NCBI GenBank assembly: GCA_001316125.1
Contig: BBCS01000002.1
Location: 248,001 to 312,000 of the forward strand
Reading direction: 5' to 3'
Length of the DNA stretch: 64,000 nt
From: Vulcanisaeta distributa JCM 11213
GTDB taxonomy: Archaea > Thermoproteota > Thermoprotei > Thermoproteales > Thermocladiaceae
The translations under genes were made by a program, and so were the position numbers. Of the stretch, positions 10,386 to 19,885 are shown piece by piece (within the stretch, counting starts at the first letter, position 1; every line of letters begins with the position of its first letter). The notes beneath the pieces were generated by a model. It searched no databases and had not been told where the DNA came from. It was given only the letters and a program-made list of their open reading frames with translations.

Positions 10386-10795
10386 GGATCCAGTAGGGTG
10401 TTGTTGAATTGATCGATTATTGAGTAGACAATCCAAGCCATCTCTATGGACCATAGGAAGTAGATCAACGGTGTTATGTTTACTGTAACTCCATAGACCC
10501 CCCCATGGGCTGTGATTGTACCCGGTATTGAGAGAAATATTGCCGTTATCAACGTCGCCTCACCAAGGATAACTGGGTAAACAAGCACGTGACCTGCCAG
10601 CAAACCACGCAGGAATGCCAGCAGTATGAAGATTACGATCAATGTAATGTACTCAGTGATTATTGACGTGAATTGGATGGGTAGATGCGCCATGTATGAA
10701 CTAAGTAGTGAGTATAGTATTAGCATTAGGATTAGGAGTAGTACGTCGGTGGCAGCATTGACGGCACCACTTATTAACCTGTCCCTGACCCTCAT
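10382..10795 (-). CDS. Polytopic membrane protein, unknown function
   Basis: 137 residues with four hydrophobic segments (about 12-32, 43-62, 65-85 and 92-125). No family recognised. Start overlaps the end of the upstream gene (10792-11130) by 4 bp, so the two are translationally coupled and probably work together. Tail-to-tail with the glycosyltransferase. A C7 tract lies at 10498-10504. Confidence 0.6.
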   Translation of the reverse strand: MRVRDRLISGAVNAATDVLLLILMLILYSLLSSYMAHLPIQFTSIITEYITLIVIFILLAFLRGLLAGHVLVYPVILGEATLITAIFLSIPGTITAHGGVYGVTVNITPLIYFLWSIEMAWIVYSIIDQFNNTLLDP

Positions 10796-11130
10796 GATGG
10801 GGGGGTCACCGTACTGGTGACATTCGCAATTCCGGGTATTGACACGGTTATGTTTATTGGTGAATTAAGTGACGTTATGGGCATTATGATGCTTCCAAAA
10901 CCGTAAGGCTCAACATAAATGCTCCTTGAGAGACCATCCTGTGATATTGTTATTACTAATGGTAATGGTAATGGATTACGCACCGTGAAGTTTAGGTAAT
11001 ACCCAGCGCCCGACTGGTAAATGCTGGCACTAACGTACCTGCTTAAATTGCCTGTCGTTAATGCTGAGATGCCAAGCACAACCAGTGTAATCACCAGTGA
11101 GAGTATTGCTAACGCAATGGCAACTCTCAC
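10792..11130 (-). CDS. Membrane-anchored secreted protein, unknown function
   Basis: 112 residues: one N-terminal hydrophobic helix (AIALAILSLVITLVVLGISA) acting as signal anchor, followed by a Ser/Thr-rich beta-type domain with strands such as ISQDGLSRSIYVEPYG. It resembles archaeal extracellular domains of the kind that precede class III signal or Ig-like folds but no family is clear. A G7 tract at 10799-10805 sits in the last codons. Coupled to the downstream polytopic protein by a 4 bp overlap. Confidence 0.6.
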   Translation of the reverse strand: MRVAIALAILSLVITLVVLGISALTTGNLSRYVSASIYQSGAGYYLNFTVRNPLPLPLVITISQDGLSRSIYVEPYGFGSIIMPITSLNSPINITVSIPGIANVTSTVTPPS

Positions 11131-11258
11131 AAAAATTAGTAATTTGATTGGGTAATAAGTCTTAACGCCTTGGTAATTTGGAATACGCTAGACACAGGCT
11201 TAATCAAGTCAATATTATAAAAGGAATTTATTTACTCCGTTAGATCAATGAGGAGAAT

Positions 11259-11500
11259 ATGGGTAAGATAAAGATTAGTATCTATATCGATGAGGAATTA
11301 TGGAGGGAATTTAAGAGACATGCCACAGAACAGGTTTAGACGCTAGTGAATTGCTGGAGGAATTGATTAAGGAGGAGCTGATGATAGAGCTTAATACGCT
11401 AATACCCGAGGAGACTATTCCAGAGACTGATTTTGAACTGATTAAGCCCAGGGAATCGGTGAGTGATTTCGTGAAGGAGATGAGGGATGAAAGAGAGTGA
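11259..11500 (+). pseudogene. VapB-like ribbon-helix-helix antitoxin, frameshifted
   Basis: ATG at 11259 gives KIKISIYIDEELWREFKRHA, the strand and first helix of an RHH antitoxin. A frame break near 11330 (in-frame TAG) interrupts it, and the next frame continues LDASELLEELIKEELMIEL and the acidic tail ending SVSDFVKEMRDERE. The tail form is the usual toxin-binding segment. The stop overlaps the start of a PIN-domain remnant, as in vapBC operons. Either a sequencing error or a decayed antitoxin; the damaged partner favours decay. Confidence 0.7.
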
Positions 11501-11631
11501 TTTATTTAGATGGTAATGCATGGTGAAGTGGTACGTTTCACCACATTTATCAGGCCGATGACCACAGGTTGGTAATAGCAAAGTTTGTGAATGCCAGTGA
11601 GGTTATTACGGTTAATAGGAAGTTATATTAA
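11497..11631 (+). pseudogene. VapC-like PIN domain remnant
   Basis: GTG at 11497 gives VIYLDGNAW, the first PIN strand with its catalytic Asp, then an in-frame TGA. The same frame goes on as VIAKFVNASEVITVNRKLY and stops, so most of the 130-residue PIN domain is gone. It overlaps the antitoxin stop. An internal deletion left only the two ends. No nuclease activity is expected. Confidence 0.55.
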
Positions 11632-11691
11632 GTATTAATTAATGAGGAATTGAATGTTAAATACGTTGGTTAAGTAGGTAATTACTACGTA

Positions 11692-11936
11692 CTACAGTGC
11701 CTGTAGGCCCCCCCTCGTTATGAGTATTGCACCTGCCCAGGCAATTACGGCTATGAAGGCTACCTTATACGTTACCACTGCCAGTACGTAAAGCACGCTC
11801 TCCAGGATGGCGGCTGTGGTATTGAAATACTTGTGAACAGCTCTATGTATGCGAGTACGGAGGCCACCAGCAGTAGGGCTATTCCAATGCCAATTAGTAT
11901 GAGGCCAATCCTATGCTTCGTGGCGCTTGAGGACAT
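11692..11936 (-). CDS. Small two-helix membrane protein, one frame break
   Basis: Read from ATG 11934-11936 the product starts MSSSATKHRIGLILIGIGIA with a hydrophobic helix, and after one frame break near 11840 continues through a second helix (VAFIAVIAWAGAILI) to TAG at 11692-11694. About 80 residues. No family recognised. A C7 tract near 11708 encodes the Gly pair before the end (RGGLQAL). It precedes archease on the other side in the same orientation. Confidence 0.5.
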
Positions 11937-11972
11937 ACAGTAATCAATGCATAATTCCTTTTAATGCATAAC

Positions 11973-12461
11973 CTAGATGTCAACCACAAACGTGAGTCTC
12001 CAGTAATTATTGACCTTCCTAATCTCCATCATGTTGTAGGTCATCGCCTTAACTATTAACCCCCCCCTATAACCATGCTTATTAATGTCGAAGTGCTCAC
12101 CACCAACGACAGCCCTGATCCTATACGGCCCATTACCCTCTATACTAACCTCCCTGAAGTAGTCGCCATAGGCGAACTTCCTGCCATCAAATAGGTAGAT
12201 GAACTCATCAATCCAATTAAACAACAACTGCTCAAGATCCTCACCCTCCACATTAACCTCCACGAACTCCCTCGGCTCAACCCTATCAATATAGTAAGTA
12301 AGGCCCGCAACCCCCCCAAGTGCCGCGTTTTTGAATGCATCCTCAAGCGTACAGCCATAGGCTATCACGGCGATGTCCGCCGTGTGCTCCCCCCCATACT
12401 CATACCTAGTGGGTAATTGGCACTGCATCAATATGCCACTACCAAACCCCCCCTTTAACAA
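11973..12461 (-). CDS. Archease, RtcB tRNA ligase cofactor
   Basis: Archease speeds guanylylation of the tRNA-splicing ligase RtcB, so it fits an organism with intron-bearing tRNAs. The motifs are [11 protein letters not shown] (residues about 25-35), [19 protein letters not shown], and near the end [19 protein letters not shown], whose family form has VKAxTYHxM. The Asp at the C-terminus (FVVDI) is the conserved metal ligand. The frame is intact. C tracts at 12060-12067, 12311-12317, 12369-12375 and 12427-12433 each encode a Gly pair that looks one residue too long. RtcB itself is not in the window. Confidence 0.92.
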   Translation of the reverse strand: MLKGGFGSGILMQCQLPTRYEYGGEHTADIAVIAYGCTLEDAFKNAALGGVAGLTYYIDRVEPREFVEVNVEGEDLEQLLFNWIDEFIYLFDGRKFAYGDYFREVSIEGNGPYRIRAVVGGEHFDINKHGYRGGLIVKAMTYNMMEIRKVNNYWRLTFVVDI

Positions 12462-12479
12462 CCTTACGTGCTATTAATC

Positions 12480-13370
12480 ATGGCGTATCTAAGATCAACA
12501 AGTCATTAATGTACTTCGTTTTAATAATTCATTCGTAAATACCTCTTAATCAGCTTATCGTAATCGACCTCCTTAAGTATTAGATCGGTAAGACTATACT
12601 CACCCTCCTGACCTTCACAATGAAGTTATGGTTAATTAGGGCGTTCAAGAGCATAACTCAGCCAATTGAGGCAGTTCAGAGGCCTTAGCCTCATACTCGC
12701 CGTTAAGCAGTGCTATCAGCCTCTGCGTTAATGTGACTCCGCACACCTGAGCGTGTGGGCTAGTGAACTATAAACATTACCGCTGGTATCTACAATACAC
12801 CTGCAGGTTAACGGACCCAGCACCTCGTATAAGGCGTACTCAACCCTCAGGAAGCCCTTAGGTACATCAGACCTCCTAATAAGGACGTCCAGGGGGGGCT
12901 CTTAGGTATATGCAACCCTCACGTGCGGCTAAGCGTAGGAGGAATCGCCCATATAGGAAGCCTAGGAAGCCCGGATACCTAAGCGTGGCCATGACCCAGA
13001 TTACGAAGTCCAATACCTCTATCACTAACCAGGGCGCTGTAAAACACCTTCAATAGGCTTCGAAGTAGGAGGTATGGCGTGAATGACCAGAATTCAACAT
13101 GGAGGGCCAAAGCCTAGTCAGGGACCACTAATGCAGACCCTGTAGTATGGATTACATAAGCCTGAAGGGTTGGGAACAGCGAGAGGAGGCGCAGGATTAT
13201 GGAGACCGCTAGGTGGCTACCCTAAGCCAGAAGGCCCCCAACATAAACACCCTTTAACATTAAGTAAACCCTAATGAGGCGGGTTAGCGTAGTCTTCCCA
13301 GAACCATCTGGCCAGTAAGGCAGATTAACATACGGATGACCCATCCCTCCACAACTAAAGGGCATTAACC
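12480..13370 (-). pseudogene. Degraded P-loop kinase/ATPase gene
   Basis: No long frame is open, but translating the minus strand from about 13330 downward gives NLPYWPDGSGKTTLTRLIR and a following helix YLMLKGVYVG, a Walker A region like that of crenarchaeal thymidylate-kinase-like proteins. After that many stops occur in all frames, with recognisable coding-like stretches such as LTQRLIALLNGEYEAKASEL near 12.7 kb. The number of lesions exceeds that in neighbouring conserved genes, so I read it as a true pseudogene. The exact family is uncertain. Confidence 0.5.
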
Positions 13371-13378
13371 CCCCCAAG

Positions 13379-14775
13379 CTATGCCGCCTGCTGGAATGGC
13401 ATATCCCTCAAGTCAATTACCCTAGTCCCCCCCTCGGGTGGCTCGGTCCCTGTGTACCGCCTAGCCACTATGTATAGCCTATAGTCGTAGCCCTCCAGTG
13501 GGATGTGCCTGGCCTTGCCGGCTAACTCCCTAGCTACCCTGCGGGCGTCGCTATCATCCAACTCGCTCCACTTAACCTCGAGGAGGTGGGCCACCTTGCT
13601 GGTGTGGTCCACGGCCACTAGGTTAATCTCGATGCCCCCCCTGTGCATGAACCTACCCAATTCATCAAACCTCAACAAGCCCCCCCTGCTGGACAGCCAC
13701 CTGATGTATAGCCTGGCCAACTCCTCGAAGACTGTCGCCACGTGGCCATCTAGCCTAGCCTTAATGGCCCTAAGGGCTTCATTGACGTCGGCTATGCCTG
13801 ACACTACCATGGCTCTATTAGCTTAAACCATGTGGATAGGACCTTATCCCTAACCCTGTAAACCCCCCCCTCCTGGTGAATAGTATGTTCTCCCTCTCCA
13901 CTAGGCCGAGTTGCTCGAGGACGTGCAGGTACTTAGCCGCGTGCTGCCTGGGCACCCCCCCTGTTACGTTAGATATGGCTGATAAACTACCCTCACCCTG
14001 GGCAATCGCCTTAAGTATGCTGTAGTACGTTGAGTATTCCCTAAACTCCTCCCTAAGCAGGAGCATCGCCTCATCCTAAGCGGGGGGGCCCTGGCTCCAG
14101 GAATAGGCCCCTTAGGACTTCGTCAACGCCCCAGCCCTCCCTGACTAGTGCGTGGTAGTATGGCACACCACCCAGTAGTGCGTAGACCCTAACCAAATCC
14201 TCCCTACTCAACCATGGGTGGAGTAGCGGTAGGTACCAGGGATCAAGCTCGCCAAGCCTAACCCTAAACCTAGCCCTACCGTAAAGCGGCGCCCCACCGC
14301 CCAGGATACTCCTATACATCACGCCCACTAGGCTGCCTATGATTATTATCATTAGCCTGGTCCCGGGTAGGTTGTGGTCGATGAACCTCTGAAGCTCACC
14401 AACAACCCTAGCCTCAGCCCTGGCCCAGTACGTGAATTCATCAATAACAACCACTGCATCCTTAACCACTGCCGTGAGGGCCTCCAGTAGGGCGTCCAGG
14501 GTTGGGTACCTAGCCCTTGAGAACCCCCTAACCCCCCCAAGCGCCTCCTCAACCCTAGTCGATAATTCGGTCAGGTTAACCTCATGCCTAGCCGGCAGGG
14601 CGTGGTAGTACACGCAGTTAACGCCCCCCCTTAACCTACACCACTCCAGGACCAGCCTGGTCTTACCAACCCTACGCCTACCGTAAATAACCACCAGGCA
14701 CGGCCTAGAGGAGTAGGCCTCGTCAAGGATCCCCCCCAACTCGGCATCCCTATTAATGAAGCCAGTCACACCCAT
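13379..14775 (-). CDS. Archaeal ATPase with C-terminal DUF234-type nuclease domain, two frame breaks
   Basis: AAA-type ATPase common in mobile parts of archaeal genomes. From 14775 downward: GFINRDAELGGILDEA, Walker A YGRRRVGKTRLVLEW, Walker B VVIDEFTYW, sensor-like MIIIIGSLVG and LGGVPYYHALV. A break at 14066-14090 (G7 tract at 14083-14089) leads to a winged helix (ISNVTGGVPRQHAAKYLHVL). A second break near 13815 leads to the C-terminal domain with LLEVKWSELDD, an EVK motif as in DUF234/PD-(D/E)XK domains. One gene of about 465 residues. Possible defence or maintenance role, not proven. Confidence 0.85.
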
Positions 14776-15247
14776 AGTAATCTACCCTAGCTGTAGTCAC
14801 ACCTGCTGTGACTTTTTAACCCTTAGGCAATGCTTTAATTATGTCAATGGCGTGGATTCAGATGGGTTAAGGATGATTAATTGGTTGGTCCATAGCCCAG
14901 CCCTATGGTGTGGTAGGGCCTGTGCGTAAGCAGGGGGGGAATTAAAGGAGGCCCATGTCCCATCATGATACTCCCAAAGTACGTGCCTGGTGATCTTTGC
15001 GTCCTCGTTAACTACGACTTCATTATGAGGGTCAGGCGGGTATATCCTCCTAGATTTAGTACTGAGCCAATCAAGTTACCTCGACGTGCACTACGCGTGA
15101 TACTGGTTAAATCCTTAGCTCCGTGATAAATAAATTAAGGCGTCTCTTAAGTTGAATTCGTCTCATTCAATGCGTATTAAGGGTTTTGGTTTTATGGTAC
15201 GTTATCTCGTTATAGGTTTATTAGGTATTATATGATTGATATTTCTG
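14776..15247. other. Gene-poor stretch with coding remnant
   Basis: No intact gene. On the plus strand about 14960-15120 reads LPKYVPGDLCVLVNYDFIMR followed by VRRVYPPRFS, which looks like a piece of a crenarchaeal nucleotidyltransferase-like gene with several stops around it. The last 60 bases before 15248 are AT-rich and may carry the promoter of the retropepsin-like gene. Confidence 0.3.
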
Positions 15248-15627
15248 ATGGGGGGGTTGGTTAAGGCTGAAGTCACGCTCATCGGTAATAGGGGGGGGTC
15301 CAGGAGTGTCATTGCCTTGGTTGATACCGGCGCAGCTGTTACTGTTGTGGACAGGGCATTGGCTGAGGAGGTTGGGGGGGTTACGTATACTGGTAGGAAC
15401 AGGTCCTTGATCACGGCGTCTGGGCATAGGGTTGAGGGTGAGGTGCTCGATTACGAGAGAGTCCTGGTTCTTGAATTAAGCGAGGGTGTTAAGGAGACGC
15501 TTAGGAACGCTGGCGTGAGTGACTCAGTGATAATTGGGTTGACGACAATTGAGGCCGCGAGCTCGTACAAGACACGGTGAGTGGAAGGCTGAGGAAGACC
15601 GAGGCATTCCTATTCATAACCCATTAA
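15248..15627 (+). CDS. Retropepsin-like (clan AA) aspartyl protease, frame break near the end
   Basis: Single-domain aspartyl protease fold. The active-site segment is ALVDTGAAVTVVDRALAEEV (DTGA triad), followed by the flap-like region and a second-half motif VIIGLTTIEAASSY. After one frame break near 15570 the product continues DTVSGRLRKTEAFLFITH and stops at 15625-15627, matching the tail of the paralogue at 51523-51900 (DPVTGRLRE). Retropepsins act as homodimers, so one DTG per chain suffices. G7 tracts at 15250-15256, 15292-15298 and 15374-15380 fall on Gly-rich turns. Cellular role unknown; not a retroelement since no reverse transcriptase is near. Confidence 0.75.
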
Positions 15628-15654
15628 CCTGCGGTATACAACCACCAACGATGC

Positions 15655-15990
15655 CCAATTTACCTAATACCCTTCCTCAACTTATTTAGTGCTTCCTCAA
15701 GCTCGTTACCTCACTTCACCCATGGCACAGCCTTATTTATTAACCATTGCTTCTCCTCATCAGTCTTTGCAATACTTAGGAGTTTATCAAGCTCCATCCT
15801 CAGTAGGACAGCGGGTAATGCCCTCCATGCCTAGAAGGACTTACTGACCGCATCCCTAACAAGGCCCTCGTTAAGGAAACTAATGGCAAGGGAAGCCTCG
15901 ACTAAGGCCTCTAATAACCTGGCACTGATGTAATCCTCACTGGTTGACTTAAGCGGTGGTTTCTCGAGGACTTCCGAATCCACGACTTAG
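15655..15990 (-). pseudogene. Degraded PaREP1-family gene
   Basis: Translating the minus strand gives SEDYISARLLEALVEASLAI, then FLNEGLVRDAVSKSF, a TAG, and AWRALPAVLLRMELDKLLSI. The pattern (arm, EALxE, FLxxGLxRxAxxKxFxAWxA) is that of PaREP1 proteins such as the one at 7669-8181. An in-frame stop interrupts the diagnostic FQAWKA motif, and another follows VPWVK. No intact start is visible. Confidence 0.6.
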
Positions 15991-15999
15991 TAGTGCACA

Positions 16000-16990
16000 C
16001 CTCGCTTAAATGCTTATTGGGATTGCGTTGTTAAAGAGGATGCGTTGAATTACGGCCAATAACCCACCATCCAAGCACCCCCCCCAACACCCTCCAAAAC
16101 GACCTCCCCCCATGAAGCTGCGTCCACCATACCACGTACTTACCAATTCCCAGCTCCAAATTCCTCCCTGGAGGTGATTATTAGTACATCCAAATCCATG
16201 GGTCCTCATCGTGGAGGTTATAGAGCATTAGGTTCATCCTAACAAGCTCATTAATCAACCCCCCCTAGATGCCTCGGAACTCCACAACGCGTCTGGATCC
16301 TCAACGGCCCCCCCTTGAACCAGGTCCTTCATCCACCAATGAACTGCGGCGTTATACCCTTTCTCCTAATGAGTTCCCACACAACGGTATCAACACTCCA
16401 ATTAGCCCTGTATAGTCTAAGGAGTATCCTTGGGTTTCCACCCATCTCCTGCCGAACATCGCCAAATGGCGGTTTCCCGCTGGGTATCTGCTCGTACAAT
16501 TGTCTAAAGCCCTCTCTCGACATGTTCCAACTCGGCTTGAATTCAACCCAGTTATGGTGTCCAAATTGCCGGTTTGCGGGTATCAGCCTCAATGAACTTC
16601 AGCAATGTCAATAACAACCTAAATGACCCTACCCCGGGCGAATTTATCCACGGCATCACGTATTAAGGCCGAGACCTTCTCACGTAGATTAGCAACACTG
16701 AGCCCCACTCTGGCAATGCTTTCCATAGGATTTACGTAGATTATGTCGAAACCGTAATCCCCTAGAAACTCCACGGACTACTTAAGCTGGGCAGTCTTAC
16801 CATAACCCTCGAGTCATAGACCACCTAGGCTAGGAATACGTCCTTCTTCACGCACTCCTCAATATGTTTAAGGGCCTTCTCCATTCCATAAACTCTACCC
16901 AAAACCCTGTCTGGCTTAATTTGATTCTTTTTCATCATGTCTATGGCTGCCTTCACCCTCTTCTCTTTCTTCTTCGTGCTTGATGATGAG
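16000..16990 (-). pseudogene. Degraded archaeal ATPase gene
   Basis: Coding remnants on the minus strand: near 16990 KRVKAAIDMMKKNQIKPDRV and YGMEKALKHIEECVKKDVFL, the start of an archaeal AAA ATPase; then at 16329-16592 WNMSREGFRQLYEQIP and the C-terminal EMGGNPRILLRLYRANW. Between and after these pieces the frame breaks several times and the Walker A motif is not readable. Further down, 16200-16260 gives INELVRMNLMLYNLHDEDPW, possibly a different gene piece. Several lesions in one gene suggest real decay. Confidence 0.55.
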
Positions 16991-17000
16991 TTGATGCTTA

Positions 17001-17012
17001 AGCTTATATATT
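17001..17012 (+). promoter_or_regulatory. TATA box of the coiled-coil nuclease gene
   Basis: AGCTTATATATT lies 21-32 bp before the GTG at 17033, the spacing expected for a leaderless archaeal transcript. Confidence 0.5.
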
Positions 17013-17032
17013 GGGTTTAGCTTAGTTAATTT

Positions 17033-17896
17033 GTGCCTCTTCGTGATGAGTTTTTGCGTTTGCTTCGTGAGGATGAGGTTTTTAGGTTTGCGGTGGTGGG
17101 TTTGCTTGGTATTTCTGATGTTCAGTCCTCAATTAGGCAGTTGGTGGATGCCGTTAATGAGCTGACGAGGACTGTTCAGAAACTCGTTGAGGGTCAGGAA
17201 AAACTATGGGAGGAGGATAATAAGATTTGGCAGGAGGTTAGGAGGCTTGCCGATGGGCAGGATAGGCTTTGGGAGGAGGTTAAGGCATTGCGTGAGGGTC
17301 AGGATGCCATGAGGACAGACATTAATAAGCTATGGGAGGAGAACCACAGACTATGGGAGGAAAACAACAAAATATGGCAAGAAATAAGAAAACTTACCGA
17401 ACAACAGGAAGAGCTAAGAAAAGGCCAGGAAGCATTGAGGAGTGATGTGGATGGGCTTAAGGTTGTTGTTAGTGTTCTTGGTAGGAGGATTGATAGGCTT
17501 TCAAGGGATGTTGGTGGTCTCTCTAGGAGTGTTGGTTTGTTGGTTGAGCGTGATGTTAGGCATTACCTGCCTGGTTGGGTTAGGAGTGCGTTGGGCATTA
17601 ACGTCGATAGGCTTAGGAGGGCTAGGATTGAGGGCGTTGGAGAATTCGACGGCTATGCCCAAGTCGATAATAAGGTAGTCGTTGCCGAAGTCAAGACCAC
17701 ACTCAGGCTCAGGGATGTGGAGAACTTCGTGAACAAGGTTAATAAGTTGAGGGAGACCATGGCCGGTAAGGAAATCAATGCCTTAATTGCCTTCGTATTC
17801 AGGGCCAGGGACTTCAACAAGGCCGTGGAGCTGGCCAAGGCCAATGGCGTAAAGGTCATCAGGCACGTATTTGGGGAAGACTTCGAGGAAGTGTGA
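17033..17896 (+). CDS. Coiled-coil PD-(D/E)XK nuclease-like protein (COG5493/DUF3782 type), copy 1
   Basis: 287 residues, intact. Residues 1-30 form a conserved helical N-terminus (FRFAVVGLLGISDVQSSIRQ). Residues 40-140 are a coiled coil with repeated LWEE/IWQE units. Residues 190-285 are a nuclease-like domain: GEFDGYAQVDNKVVVAEVKT gives D-(x)n-E-x-K, then helix VNKLRETMAGKEI and strand NALIAFVF. Such proteins are frequent in crenarchaea and of unknown role. A near copy lies at 53502-54326. The stretch 17340-17440 uses A/C-rich codons unlike the G/T-rich flanks, suggesting a mosaic. Confidence 0.8.
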   Translation: MPLRDEFLRLLREDEVFRFAVVGLLGISDVQSSIRQLVDAVNELTRTVQKLVEGQEKLWEEDNKIWQEVRRLADGQDRLWEEVKALREGQDAMRTDINKLWEENHRLWEENNKIWQEIRKLTEQQEELRKGQEALRSDVDGLKVVVSVLGRRIDRLSRDVGGLSRSVGLLVERDVRHYLPGWVRSALGINVDRLRRARIEGVGEFDGYAQVDNKVVVAEVKTTLRLRDVENFVNKVNKLRETMAGKEINALIAFVFRARDFNKAVELAKANGVKVIRHVFGEDFEEV

Positions 17897-18117
17897 GTCC
17901 TCACCCCATTTGCTTACGCGTGCACGGTTACTAACGTGACTAGCGAAGGTTGTCATTTCTAAGCTTAATCTTGGTGTTTATGAGGCCCTTAGCATTGATA
18001 TTGATCTCTTCGGTCTTCCCGTAAATCCCATTCAAAATCCCAGGGCTACTGCGCTATTTGGCACCACTGCTCAGGCTCCCTGACCTTAGTGAATAATCAT
18101 CGTCGAATGGTGGGCAT
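17897..18117. other. Intergenic, nothing recognised
   Basis: Between convergent genes. No open frame over 40 codons with coding character, no RNA gene recognised. Confidence 0.4.
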
Positions 18118-19051
18118 TTAATCCCTACGTAATGACTCAATCGCCTTCCTGAGCCTGTACTCCATCCTCTTCATGTATATTGCCATGCCGCCATTCCGAG
18201 GAATTGTAGGCCGATTAGGGTCATCATTATGGCGATTAAGCCCTTCAAGTAATACTTAATCCCATAAAACAAGTACCAATAACCAACATAAGCACCGAGG
18301 ACAAGACCAGGAATGAGAAGCAATGCACCCATGAGGAATGGGATTAGCATTGGGTTGTACCTCGTGGTTAGTCTCACCATGTCGCCGAATATCGCCAAAC
18401 CATCCTTCACACCGAGCTTCTTCTCACCAACCTACGCCTATACTCAATGGGTATCTCCCTGACGACCCTACCCGTGCTAACCATGTGAGCCGTTATGTGG
18501 GCCTCAATACTGAATCCACCAACCTCAGCAACCGTATCCCTTAGGGCCTCAACCCTGACTACGTACATGCCGCTCAACACATCGTGAAGTCTCGTGTCAA
18601 ATAACAGGTTGAAGACCCTCGTCAACAACCAATTACCAAGCCTATAAATGGGGCCTTGGCTACCGGGTAACGGCCTCCTGACCCCCCCAATCACCTCGTC
18701 AGCCCCCCCAGTCCTCACGATCTCCTCAACCATCTCCGGGATGTACTTAGCCGGGTATGTGTAGTCGCCATCCATGACGAGCATGTATGGCGTCTCGACA
18801 TACCTCAGAGCGGTCTTAATGGCATCAGCCTTACCCCCCCTACCCTCCTGCTGAACAACCCTAACACCATACCTCAAAGCCACATCCACCGTACCATCAG
18901 TGCTATCGCCATCAACAACGAGGATCCTATCCCTGGGAACACCAACTCCAATGAGTTCATTGAGGACGAGTCCAATACCCTCAACCTCATCTCGCGTTGG
19001 TATGACCACGGTAACTAGGTCCAGTAATTTATTGCCAACGCCACTAGCCAT
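18118..19051 (-). CDS. Dolichol-phosphate mannosyltransferase-like family 2 glycosyltransferase
   Basis: GT2 enzyme of the DPM1/AglD kind. Residues 8-20 TVVIPTRDEVEGIGLVLNEL, nucleotide-binding RILVVDGDSTDGT, MLVMDGDYTYPAKYIPEMVE with the DGD metal motif, then LHDVLSGMYVVRVEAL. A frame break near 18430 separates IPIEYRRRL from KDGLAIFGDMVRL and a two-helix membrane tail; a second near 18185 leads to KRMEYRLRKAIESLRRD and stop. Expected to make polyprenyl-phosphate sugars for N-glycosylation at the membrane. Lies directly upstream of the HAD gene. Confidence 0.85.
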
Positions 19052-19100
19052 ATGAAGGCATTAATACAATTAATGAACCGCACGCAATTAAGCATTACTG

Positions 19101-19734
19101 TCAAATTAGGGCTTGAAAAGGCTTACCAACCTCAATACTCCTAACCTCAGCATCAGCCACAACACCAAGCTCAGGCGGTGAACCCCTCCTGTTTAGGTGG
19201 ATTGCGCACATGCCGGCATTCTTAGCCCCAACCACGTCGAAGTAATTTGAGGAGACGAGACAGGCCTCGTTACCAGCCGCACCAACGAACTTAAGAAACT
19301 CCCTGTAAATAACCGGGCTAGGTTTATACGCCCCAACCCTCTCCGCGGTGAATACCCCGTTGAATAAGTCCGCGAGGCCCCACCTACTCAGTAATGGTTT
19401 CACCATGCCCTCATCACCGTTGGTAAGGACGTACATCCCAACCCTACCCACGAGCCCCCCCTGAGCAGGTAAACATCACTGAATGGCTCAAGTTCCTCCC
19501 AATATCTCATTAGCTCATCGATTGGCTTATTAACCCTGTGCTGCGTTAGGGCGTACTCAAGAGCATCCTAGTGACCTCCCTAAAGCTTATCCACCTACCC
19601 ATTATCGTCAGCAACCAGGTATACTCCAACTGCTTCCTCCTCCACAACTCAACAAAGCCCATGTCACCCAACCTCCTACCAATACTATTAACGTCAAAGA
19701 GGGTTCCATAAACATCAAAGGCCAAAACCCTCAT
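19101..19734 (-). CDS. HAD hydrolase, haloacid dehalogenase type II-like
   Basis: HAD superfamily. The nucleophile motif is AFDVYGTLFDVNSI (residues 4-17). After a frame break near 19560 come ELMRYWEELEPFSDVYLLRG, motif II as YVLTNGDE, motif III Lys in AYKPSPVIYREFL, and motif IV SSNYFDVVGAKNAGM. The order matches haloacid dehalogenase type II proteins of crenarchaea; the true substrate is more likely a phosphate ester. A second break occurs at the C7 tract near 19455. About 220 residues. Confidence 0.82.
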
Positions 19735-19885
19735 AAGAACTCGAGGAAACAGAGAATAAAAGCCCTTCCCCCCAATGGATGAGGTTAATGCGAGGCCTCA
19801 TTGAGTAGCGCAACAAGCAATACATAATCCTTAGGTACCAACTATTCAGTGAGCAAGGCATTTGATAATTAATTGCCATAACAAC

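Noticed and set aside
14352..14552. Frames inside the archaeal ATPase on the same strand
   Set aside because: Low-complexity shadows of the ATPase frame.
15248..15627. Retroelement
   Set aside because: The DTG protein has no reverse transcriptase or integrase nearby; stand-alone archaeal clan AA proteins are known.
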